This document shows, piece by piece, positions 1 to 6,465 of a stretch of 32,512 nt of DNA (position 1 is its first letter; each line of letters starts with the position of its first letter). The stretch lies in assembly GCA_016188145.1 (NCBI GenBank), contig JACPIJ010000059.1, positions 1-32,512 of the forward strand, given 5' to 3'. The notes below the pieces were generated by a model, which saw only the letters and a list, made by a program, of their open reading frames with translations, had not been told where the DNA came from and did no database searches. The DNA comes from Candidatus Woesearchaeota archaeon (GTDB lineage Archaea > Nanobdellota > Nanobdellia > Woesearchaeales > UBA10216). A program made the position numbers and the translations under genes.

Positions 1-149
1 AGTATGTTGATTGTTGTATGGGTAAGGCTTATACGCCTATAAAGGCTGAGGCGAGTGTTCCTTCTGCGAAGAATGTGGTTGTTACCAGGAAGCCTGTGGT
101 GTATAAGGGCAGGTTTGTCAACATGGTCATCGTGATGTTCAGAAGGTGA
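1..149 (+). CDS. C-terminal end of an unidentified protein (cut by window edge)
   Basis: An open frame enters from the left edge (first full codon at base 3) and ends with TGA at 147-149, giving about 48 residues that end in MVIVMFRR. It is basic and valine-rich, with no motif I recognise. The next gene starts 6 bases later on the same strand, so this is probably the preceding gene of the pilus operon. It was absent from the ORF track because its start lies outside the window. The function is unknown. Confidence 0.5.
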   Translation, partial: YVDCCMGKAYTPIKAEASVPSAKNVVVTRKPVVYKGRFVNMVIVMFRR

Positions 150-155
150 AAAGAG

Positions 156-884
156 TTGCACATTGCACACCGCAGCCAACACAAAAAAGGGGCAATATGG
201 GTCTCTGCGGTCATATACGTTCTCATAGGCATAATCGTTCTGACTGTTGTCATTGAGGCAGGAATACCGTTCATCAAGGGCCTGCAGGAAAGGAGCCATG
301 TCAGCAGGGCAAGGAATACCTTTTCAGCCCTTGACCAGCAGATACAGGACATTGCAAAGGAGGGGCAAGGCTCGCAAAGGGTTGTTCCTCTGGAAGTGTC
401 CGAAGGCACTGTGAAGGTGGAGGAGAACAAGCTAAGGTGGAAGATTGAAACAAGCTCCAAGGTGCTTGAGCCCCGGACCAGGGTGGAGCTGGGCAACCTC
501 GTGATAGCATCTGACGTTGACGTTTCAGCAGCGGACATTTCAGGCTTTCACATAATCCAGAATTCCAGGGTTCTTGCCAACTTCACGAAGTTCGGCAGCA
601 AAACAAACTTTTCAAGCATCAACACCTCTTCGCTGCTGAACTACATAGAGTTCAAGGACACGGGCTCGAAGACAACAGGCACGTTTACCTTCTTCATCAA
701 CCAGAACGCAAGCTCTGTCAGCGGCACGGGCTATACCGAGCTTTTGCAAACAGGCACGGGCTTGGCGAGCGCTACGCTCAAAGCCCACGTCAACAGCACG
801 ATTTACGAGTATGACCTTCTCCTGAGCCTCGACAGCAAGGCGGATTTCCTGCGCGGCCAGATTGAGAACTTCAGGGTTAAGTAG
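156..884 (+). CDS. Type IV pilin-like / secreted protein with N-terminal membrane helix
   Basis: This is a 242-residue protein. Residues about 11-35 form a basic stretch and then a long hydrophobic helix (KKGAIWVSAVIYVLIGIIVL), as in archaeal type IV pilins and pseudopilins, where the helix anchors the subunit in the membrane and packs in the filament core. The rest is polar, rich in Ser and Thr and beta-prone, as expected for an exposed pilin head. No ATG precedes the helix, so the TTG at 156 is used; AGAAGGTGA lies just upstream as a likely ribosome site. It lies upstream of the secretion ATPase and platform genes, which supports a pilus role. It could instead be a minor pilin or another membrane-anchored surface protein. 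Its 3' end overlaps the convergent HEPN gene by 8 bases. Confidence 0.6.
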   Translation: MHIAHRSQHKKGAIWVSAVIYVLIGIIVLTVVIEAGIPFIKGLQERSHVSRARNTFSALDQQIQDIAKEGQGSQRVVPLEVSEGTVKVEENKLRWKIETSSKVLEPRTRVELGNLVIASDVDVSAADISGFHIIQNSRVLANFTKFGSKTNFSSINTSSLLNYIEFKDTGSKTTGTFTFFINQNASSVSGTGYTELLQTGTGLASATLKAHVNSTIYEYDLLLSLDSKADFLRGQIENFRVK

Positions 885-1317
885 GCGGGTTGTCAAGCTC
901 AGCAAGCTTCTTTTTGGCTTCAGGAAGGTGGGCTTTTGCGAACTCCAGCGCTTCTTTCAGAGTTTCTGCAGAAACCTTGTGGGCTTCGTAGACCGACTTG
1001 TTTCTTAAAATCCTGTACCGGTCTAAAGACTTTATAGCGCTTTCGTTAAACAATTTTTCCTTTATCAAAAAGGCTATCAGGGCTTCGTGCGAGTAAGGCT
1101 TAAACCCTTTCAGCTGCATCAAAGCCTGAGACGCCTCCCTCATCGCCTCATAAGCTTCCTCAAACATTATGGAAGAGAATTCCTTCTTAATTTCGCTTTC
1201 AATCAGCCTCTTTAGCCGCAGCTCGGCTTTTTCCATTAGGGATTTTGCCAGGGAAGGGTTAATAACAGACCTCTTCGCCATATTGCCCTTAATGTAAAAT
1301 TCAAAATCGCGTATCAT
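877..1317 (-). CDS. HEPN-domain protein (toxin-type partner of the MNT gene)
   Basis: This 146-residue protein is all helical. A RNKSVY segment (R105 to Y110) matches the arginine-centred motif of HEPN/HepT ribonuclease toxins; a His lies at 113, so the spacing is not the textbook R-x4-6-H. Family knowledge: HEPN proteins encoded beside minimal nucleotidyltransferases act as RNases that the partner neutralises, often by adenylylating a Tyr near the HEPN motif; Y110 sits where that residue would be. The start ATG overlaps the stop of the upstream MNT gene (ATGA), so the two are translationally coupled. Assignment to HEPN is good; toxic activity is inferred. Confidence 0.75.
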   Translation of the reverse strand: MIRDFEFYIKGNMAKRSVINPSLAKSLMEKAELRLKRLIESEIKKEFSSIMFEEAYEAMREASQALMQLKGFKPYSHEALIAFLIKEKLFNESAIKSLDRYRILRNKSVYEAHKVSAETLKEALEFAKAHLPEAKKKLAELDNPPT

Positions 1318-1841
1318 TTCATTATCTCCAGGTAGCCGCTTAAGACAATCCCGTTGGCAAGGGAATTTTTAAATTCGGCTGCAGCTTTGTCCAGTGACAA
1401 CGTCATAAGCCTCACCCTCCTGTGCAGCTTTTTTTCGAACTTTTCCATGTTAGGCAGCCCGGTTTTTTTGGTAATGACGGCTATGTCGATGTCGCTTTTT
1501 GAAATATCAGTGCCCTCCGCGTAGCTGCCAAACAGCACTATCGCCTTTGGCTCTTCGAAAAAGTCCCGCAACGCCTTCACCAGCCCTGCGTCGTAAATGG
1601 AAACCAGGTTATAAGCCCTTTTGACGAAAGGGTATCTTCCCTCAAAATCCGCCTCTACCGCCTCAACCATCCTCTCTTTCTTCGACTTAAGCATTCCCTG
1701 CTTCTTCAGCCTTTTAACTATTTTAATCACCCCTGTGCTTGATATGCCGGTGAGCCGGGCTATCTGCCGTATGTGGAACTGCTTTTCAGGGCTCTCAAAA
1801 AACAGCCTCATTACCCTCAACGTGTTATCTTCGGTTATCAT
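1314..1841 (-). CDS. HTH-MNT nucleotidyltransferase (antitoxin-type, likely autoregulator)
   Basis: This 175-residue protein has two parts. Residues about 8-55 form a winged helix-turn-helix of MarR/ArsR type (QFHIRQIARLTGISSTGVIK). Residues about 98-125 carry the minimal nucleotidyltransferase signature GSYAEGTDISKSDIDIAV, with GS at 105-106 and metal-binding aspartates D117 and D119. It is the first gene of a two-gene unit with the HEPN gene. In known pairs the MNT enzyme modifies and silences HEPN. The fused HTH, together with inverted repeats over its own start codon, suggests it also represses its own promoter. The TATA box lies about 27 bases upstream of the ATG, so the message is probably leaderless. 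Confidence 0.8.
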   Translation of the reverse strand: MITEDNTLRVMRLFFESPEKQFHIRQIARLTGISSTGVIKIVKRLKKQGMLKSKKERMVEAVEADFEGRYPFVKRAYNLVSIYDAGLVKALRDFFEEPKAIVLFGSYAEGTDISKSDIDIAVITKKTGLPNMEKFEKKLHRRVRLMTLSLDKAAAEFKNSLANGIVLSGYLEIMK

Positions 1842-1874
1842 CTGATAACTTTAGTTATCAACTGATATTTAAAG
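1834..1874 (-). promoter_or_regulatory. HEPN-MNT promoter with repeated GTTATCA operators
   Basis: On the minus strand a TATA box CTTTAAATA (1866-1874) precedes the MNT start codon by about 25 bases. Between them lie three copies of one 7-mer in alternating orientation: GTTATCA at 1834-1840, TGATAAC at 1843-1849 and GTTATCA at 1854-1860; a partial TGATA follows at 1863. These form two dyads, centred near 1841 and 1851, that cover the expected transcription start and the ATG. This is what an autorepressor site would look like. Binding by the HTH-MNT protein is inferred. Confidence 0.65.
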
Positions 1875-1953
1875 TTTTCGGTTAGAGTGCGGGCAGGCTT
1901 CCTCCAGCTATGGCCTGAGAATTTCAGGGCAGTAAGCGCAAAACAGCACAAAC

Positions 1954-1963
1954 TTTTAAATAA
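1954..1963 (+). promoter_or_regulatory. TATA box of the membrane protein gene
   Basis: TTTTAAATAA lies about 26-35 bases before the ATG at 1989. This predicts a transcript starting at or next to the start codon. It also argues that the longer upstream reading (start at 1887) is not translated, because the TATA box would then sit inside the gene. Confidence 0.55.
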
Positions 1964-1988
1964 TCTTCTGCACCGCTCTCAAAACAGC

Positions 1989-2666
1989 ATGCCTGTGGCG
2001 TATGATTCAGCTGGAAACACTTCAAACGCGAGGAATGAAGTCGCAAGCTTGGTGCGCAGAGGCTCAGCTTCTGCCTATTTTGCACTGCTGAAAAAGCACC
2101 TTGTTGAGGCTGTAAGGAACTCTCTGAAGTCGGTAACTCCGAAAAAGCTGTTTCTGGGTGTTGCTACCGTTGTTGTCATTTTGCTGTTCGGTAGGAACAT
2201 CAAGGACATCCTGCTCGTGGCTGCTTTGGGAATCGCGGCTTCGTATTCCACCATTTACAAACGCACAATCCGCGTGCCCTCAGCTGTTGAGATGGTGACC
2301 TTTGGCACTGTCATTACAGGTGCAGCCTACGGGCCTCTCGTTGGCGCGCTGTTCGGTGTCATAACAACGATTGCGTCCGAAATCATCAGCTCTGGAGTGG
2401 ACGTGAACACGCTTTTTTATGCCATAGCGAGGGGCATTGCCGGAGGGCTTGCCCGGACGATGGTTGTTAGCTTGGGATGGAGCGTTGTCGTGGCAGGCAT
2501 GGCTGCCATGGTAATCTTTCACCTTGTCTCCGACTTCATCTACGTCATCTCAGGCGGCATAGAGGCAGTGCCTAAGATAATTTACTTTATCATCGTCAAC
2601 ACTCTTTTCAACCTGCTTGTTTTCGCGTTCTTTGGCAATCTCGTCCTCAGCGTAGCCCTGCTTTGA
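1989..2666 (+). CDS. Polytopic membrane protein (ECF S-component-like)
   Basis: This protein is 225 residues from the ATG at 1989. The ORF track begins at 1887, but the TATA box at 1954-1963 lies inside that extension and the extra residues are not hydrophobic. After a polar N-terminus of about 45 residues there are five or six membrane helices (for example LFLGVATVVVILLFG and VVAGMAAMVIFHLVSDFIY). The segment with GTVITGAAYGPLVGALFG resembles the glycine-rich repeats of ECF transporter substrate-binding (S) subunits and of MreD-like proteins. No substrate can be read from the sequence and no ECF ATPase is nearby. It lies between a pilin-like gene and the pilus ATPase but has its own promoter. 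Confidence 0.55.
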   Translation: MPVAYDSAGNTSNARNEVASLVRRGSASAYFALLKKHLVEAVRNSLKSVTPKKLFLGVATVVVILLFGRNIKDILLVAALGIAASYSTIYKRTIRVPSAVEMVTFGTVITGAAYGPLVGALFGVITTIASEIISSGVDVNTLFYAIARGIAGGLARTMVVSLGWSVVVAGMAAMVIFHLVSDFIYVISGGIEAVPKIIYFIIVNTLFNLLVFAFFGNLVLSVALL

Positions 2667-3041
2667 AAACAGCGAGCTGTCAAGTTTGTGAAGAAGTAGG
2701 CTTAAGAGAACTAAAATCTGCCGAAACGGATAGGCTTTGCGTGCTCTTTCATCGTTGTGAAAACGACTTGTGCAATCTCTTCCAAGCTGCTTGGCACGCT
2801 TCTGAAAAGGGCGCCATTGCTGGATTCGAAAAGAGGGGCCTGCATTTGACTTCCTAAGGTATTGTTGCCAAAGTGTTGGCAGTTTGCAACCTAAACCTTT
2901 AAATATTCCAGTATACAAATATCAACAAATAAGGATTATTGTGTACTGGATAGAGCATCGTATAACTATCGTTCGGCAGCGGTAGCATTAGTTAAATGGC
3001 TGCTGCGGCGCTAAAGTCAGTGAAAAGTGGTGAATGGATGA
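2667..3041 (+). promoter_or_regulatory. Intergenic region: promoter and leader of the secretion ATPase
   Basis: This is 375 bases without a convincing gene. A TATA box CCTTTAAATA lies at 2896-2905, which would start a message near 2930 and give a leader of about 110 bases. Straddling that start is an inverted repeat, CCAGTATACA (2908-2917) and TGTGTACTGG (2940-2949), which match at 9 of 10 positions. It could be an operator or a 5' hairpin. A Cys-rich 64-codon frame (2663-2857, TTG start) fills the left half but lacks support. GGTGA at 3029-3033 is the likely ribosome site for the ATG at 3042. Confidence 0.5.
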
Positions 3042-6029
3042 ATGGCTGAGGCGGTTTCTGAGTTTGGGCCGATGGGCCAGCAGCCCGCTGCTGCGGCAGG
3101 GGCAGCAGGTATTCAGCTTACGCCGCAGCCCACCATTACTGCGGGCGAGCAGGGCGCCCCTGAGTTCTTTATTGACCTAAGGCCAAGGTTTGTGAAGCTT
3201 CCTGACATCAGCGTCAAGGAGAGCATCAACATCCGCTATCCGCTGCTGCCGCCGTATGCCTTTGCGCACATTTACTGGGACAATACGGCAAAGGAGCTTC
3301 TTTACTCTGTTGAGGAGGTGCTTCTGACAGATACGGAGAAGGAGCTTCTGAAGCTGATTCAGCTTGGCCTTGAGGAGATGATTAACATAAGCTATGCTTA
3401 CGCTTCCAAGTCCGACCTTCTGATAAAGTACCTTGAGAAGAACGTCCAGTCAATCCTTGCCGAGCTTGGCGCCAAGGTGTCAAGGCAGTCTTACCTCAAG
3501 ATAATGTATTACATCTACAGGGACTTTGTCGGGCTGAATGAGATTGAGCCGATGATGCACGACTTCTACATTGAGGACATAGAATGTAATGGCGTTGAAA
3601 CGCCCATTTACATCGTACACAGGAAGTACCAGAACATGCGGACCAACATCGTGTTCCCTGAGATGAAGAGGATTGTTGATTTTGTTGAAAAGCTCGCCCA
3701 GAAGACCGGCAGGTATGTCAGCTTTGCCAAGCCGCTCCTCGACGGCAGCCTTCCGGATGGAAGCCGTGTCAATGCAACCTACACCAGCGATGTAACTACG
3801 CACGGCCCCACGTTCACGATAAGGAAGTTTACAAAGGACCCGCTGACGCCTGTTCACCTTCTTGGCTACCAGACAGCAAGCGCTGAGATGTTCGGCTTTC
3901 TGTGGCTGGCTGTGGAGAATAAATTTAACATAATGGCTATTGGTGAGACGGCCTCCGGCAAGACAACATTCCTTAACTCAATACTTCAGTTTGTTCCTCC
4001 AGAGGCAAGGATAGTCTCGATAGAGGACACGAGGGAGCTTAACCTGGCTCACGAGAACTGGATTCCCGCCGTTGCCAGGGTGGGGTTTGGCATACCGAAC
4101 ATTCTGGGCAAGCAGTATGGCGAGATAAGCCTCTTTGACCTGCTCAGGGAAACATTCAGGCAGAACCCTGATTACGTTGTAGTTGGCGAGGTGAGGGGAA
4201 AGGAGACTTACGTGCTATTTCAGGGGATGGCTTCCATCCCGGGCGACCAGAAAATAATGGTAGTGCAGGATAACAAGCCAAAGCTGGTAAGGATTGATGA
4301 GATTACCGATGTTAGCAACTGTCAGACAGTAGCTTTTGACCCGGTTACTTGTGAGGCTAAGCTGCTGCGTGTCACAGCTCACATTAGGCATCCTGAACGG
4401 TCTGAGCTGGTCAGGATAAGGACAAAAACGGGAAGGGAAATAATAGCCACTCCTGACCATTCGCTGTTTACCATTGACAGCCAAAACCAAATGGTTGATG
4501 TCCCCGCTGGTGCTTTGAAGTCCGGGGATAAGCTCGCAATAGCAGCGAGAATACCGTGTGGTTATGCTGACATCAGCAAATTGAATCTGATAGAAATCAT
4601 ACCCAACATACGCATTTACGCTCCTGAGCTGATTAAGGAGGCTTCTCACAAGCTTGGCTATTACCAGGCTTCAGCTGTTTGCGGAGTGGCATCAATAACA
4701 GATTATTACGGCAATTTCAGGAGGGCAAGCCCTGCCTCAATGAGAAGGGACATGTTCTTCAGTTTAATGGAGGCTGCCGGTACACCGGTAGAAAAGGCGG
4801 AATTGAGTGTAAAACTTTTAAGAAAAAGCAGGCCTATACGTGCGGAACTGGAAATCACCGATGAATTCCTGAGGCTCCTGGGCTATTTCATTTCAGAAGG
4901 CACTGTCAACTTTTCCGGCAAAAACAGTTCCGTTGCCTTATACAACAAAAATCCGGAAGTGCTTGAAGACATGAGGCGTTGCTTGACTGAAGTAACAGGC
5001 ATTATACCTGCAGAGAGGGTAACGGCTCGCGGTTTTGGAGAGGCGACAGAGCTCAAAATTGGCAACAGGATTTACGCTGAGCTGTTGAAGGCACTATGCG
5101 GCAAAAGCAAGGAAAAGATGATGCCTGACTTTATTTTTGGCTTATCAAAAGAGAAAATAGGGCACTTCCTGTCCGGCTTGTTCACCGGCGATGGCCACAT
5201 AACGACTCAGTCCTTTGGGTACACAACGATTTTAAGGGGACTTGCCCAACAGTTGCAGCAGCTTTTGCTTGTTTACGGGATTGTCGCAGCTGTTTACAAA
5301 AATAAGACAAAAAAGACCTACGGCTTGGCATTTTACAGGGAGGAGGATAAAGAAGAGTTTCTTAAGCACGTTAAGGTTCTTGGCAGAAAGGATTTCAGAA
5401 GGAAGGCAAAGACGCAGAATAGCAAAAAAATAAATGATGTTTATCTCGACACAGTAAAAGAAATAGAGGTGCTGCAGCTGAAAGAGCCTGTGCCTGTGTA
5501 CGACCTGTCTGTTCCGAAGGCTGAAAATTTCCTTAGCGCGACAGGCATAATCCTTCACAACTCCGGGCACCCTTCGTTCAGCACGTTCCACGCGGCATCT
5601 GTGGAAACGATGATTCGCAGGCTTGAAACCCCGCCGATAAACCTGCCTGCCTCGCTTGTTGACTCCCTTGACATTGTCTGCAGCGTTATACACGTCAAGG
5701 ACCAGAGGCGGAACATCAGGAGGGTCAAGGATGTCAAGGAGATAATCGAGGTCAAGCAGCAGGTTGGCACCGTGGATTCCAACACTCTGTTCGAGTGGAA
5801 CAGGATTGAGGACAAGTTCGTTTACAACGGGAACTCGCACATTATGTCGGTAATAAGCAAGAGAACAGGCCGCACGATAAAGGAGCTGGAGGACGATGTC
5901 AGGCTTAGGGGGCTGCTCCTGACGAAGCTGCTTGAGAAGAACATGACGCACTACAAGGACGTCACAAGGATCGTTAACGAGTATTACAAGGACCCCGATG
6001 CGGTTTTGAGGTTTTTTAACATTAAATGA
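3042..6029 (+). CDS. Type IV pilus / type II secretion ATPase (TadA/FlaI-like) with intein
   Basis: This is a 995-residue precursor; after intein removal it is a 552-residue ATPase of the PilT/VirB11/FlaI (GspE) superfamily that powers pilin assembly at the cytoplasmic face of the membrane. The host protein shows the family N-terminal domain (about residues 30-270), a Walker A loop GETASGKTT (301-309), an acidic SIEDTRE segment, and a Walker B-like DYVVVGEVRG. After the intein comes the His box SGHPSFSTFHA. The extein junction reads GMA/SGHPS, the uninterrupted motif seen in relatives. It is followed by a coiled-coil gene and two TadC/FlaJ-like platform genes, the usual partners. Whether this drives an archaellum, adhesive pilus or secretion system cannot be told from here; no archaellin-specific genes are visible. 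Confidence 0.9.
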   Translation: MAEAVSEFGPMGQQPAAAAGAAGIQLTPQPTITAGEQGAPEFFIDLRPRFVKLPDISVKESINIRYPLLPPYAFAHIYWDNTAKELLYSVEEVLLTDTEKELLKLIQLGLEEMINISYAYASKSDLLIKYLEKNVQSILAELGAKVSRQSYLKIMYYIYRDFVGLNEIEPMMHDFYIEDIECNGVETPIYIVHRKYQNMRTNIVFPEMKRIVDFVEKLAQKTGRYVSFAKPLLDGSLPDGSRVNATYTSDVTTHGPTFTIRKFTKDPLTPVHLLGYQTASAEMFGFLWLAVENKFNIMAIGETASGKTTFLNSILQFVPPEARIVSIEDTRELNLAHENWIPAVARVGFGIPNILGKQYGEISLFDLLRETFRQNPDYVVVGEVRGKETYVLFQGMASIPGDQKIMVVQDNKPKLVRIDEITDVSNCQTVAFDPVTCEAKLLRVTAHIRHPERSELVRIRTKTGREIIATPDHSLFTIDSQNQMVDVPAGALKSGDKLAIAARIPCGYADISKLNLIEIIPNIRIYAPELIKEASHKLGYYQASAVCGVASITDYYGNFRRASPASMRRDMFFSLMEAAGTPVEKAELSVKLLRKSRPIRAELEITDEFLRLLGYFISEGTVNFSGKNSSVALYNKNPEVLEDMRRCLTEVTGIIPAERVTARGFGEATELKIGNRIYAELLKALCGKSKEKMMPDFIFGLSKEKIGHFLSGLFTGDGHITTQSFGYTTILRGLAQQLQQLLLVYGIVAAVYKNKTKKTYGLAFYREEDKEEFLKHVKVLGRKDFRRKAKTQNSKKINDVYLDTVKEIEVLQLKEPVPVYDLSVPKAENFLSATGIILHNSGHPSFSTFHAASVETMIRRLETPPINLPASLVDSLDIVCSVIHVKDQRRNIRRVKDVKEIIEVKQQVGTVDSNTLFEWNRIEDKFVYNGNSHIMSVISKRTGRTIKELEDDVRLRGLLLTKLLEKNMTHYKDVTRIVNEYYKDPDAVLRFFNIK
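4233..5561 (+). mobile_element. Intein with LAGLIDADG homing endonuclease, inside the secretion ATPase
   Basis: This in-frame insertion is 443 residues (398-840 of the precursor). The N-terminal splice residue is Ser (SIPGDQKIMVV), the block B motif is TPDHSLFT, the two DOD endonuclease motifs are LLGYFISEGTV and LSGLFTGDGHI, and the C-terminal block ends in ATGIILHN followed by Ser as the +1 extein residue. All residues needed for protein splicing are present. Both LAGLIDADG motifs keep an acidic residue (E and D), so the endonuclease may still be active. Removing it restores GMA-SGHPSFSTFHA. It sits between the Walker B segment and the His box, so the unspliced ATPase should be inactive. 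Confidence 0.93.
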
Positions 6030-6073
6030 GTAAGGCGTTATCTGTGGTGAGTAAGGGAAGGAGAAGCTAATGT

Positions 6074-6175
6074 TGCAATCCTGCCGATGCAGGATTTGCA
6101 CATTCCGCATTGCGGAATTGTGCCGGAGAGGCAATGTCAGCGGAGAGCTGACATGCTTCGTCTTTACGACGAAGC
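6074..6175 (+). repeat. Four tandem short hairpins between pilus genes
   Basis: The 166-base gap between the ATPase and the next gene carries four perfect stem-loops in 102 bases: AATCCTGC/GCAGGATT (6077-6096, loop CGAT), ATTCCGC/GCGGAAT (6102-6118, loop ATT), ATGTCAGC/GCTGACAT (6134-6154, loop GGAGA) and GCTTCGTC/GACGAAGC (6155-6175, loop TTTAC). The stems differ in sequence but share the same size, and the first three extend past a single unpaired base. The geometry matches the paired hairpins in the tRNA-Gly introns. The run ends about 20 bases before the ATG at 6196. It could be an mRNA processing or stability element, or a mobile hairpin family. Confidence 0.7.
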
Positions 6176-6195
6176 CAGCAAAAACAGGTCTAAGC

Positions 6196-6444
6196 ATGGC
6201 GAAAGAGAGGGAAAGAGGCGCATTGTCGCTTGAAAGGCTGAATGAGCAGCTTTCAAAGGCAGGTGTGATGATGGAGCTTTACGAAAAGCGTGCCGGTTCG
6301 GTTATAGGGAACAGGGCTGAGCTTGAGCATGTGCAGGGCGAGATGAAAATCATTAGGGATGAGATACTTTCTGCGCTGGCGCATTCAAGGAAAAGCCTGC
6401 AGGCGCTGCAGCAGGAAGTTAAGGAACTGGGATTAAAAGGCTGA
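6196..6444 (+). CDS. Small coiled-coil protein of the pilus operon
   Basis: This 82-residue protein starts at the ATG at 6196. The ORF track start at 6070 lies before the hairpin run and would translate the hairpins into a Cys-rich, implausible peptide. The protein is charged and helical with heptad-like spacing (LNEQLSKAGVMMELYEKRAG, then LAHSRKSLQALQQEVKELG). There are no membrane segments and no recognisable domain. It lies 21 bases before the first platform protein, whose N-terminus is also coiled coil, so an assembly or adaptor role in the same complex is plausible but unproven. Confidence 0.55.
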   Translation: MAKERERGALSLERLNEQLSKAGVMMELYEKRAGSVIGNRAELEHVQGEMKIIRDEILSALAHSRKSLQALQQEVKELGLKG

Positions 6445-6465
6445 AAATGGGAGTTAAGGGCTGAG

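Noticed and set aside
2663-2857. 64-residue Cys-rich frame after the membrane protein, with CxxC spacing
   Set aside because: TTG start inside the previous stop region, no ribosome site, no convincing zinc-finger pattern; kept only as part of the intergenic description.
6070-6195. Upstream extension of the small coiled-coil gene
   Set aside because: It translates the four hairpins into a Cys-rich peptide; the ATG at 6196 begins the charged helical part.
5232-6197. 321-residue minus-strand ORF
   Set aside because: Antisense shadow of the ATPase and intein gene, Cys/His/Val-rich with no motifs.
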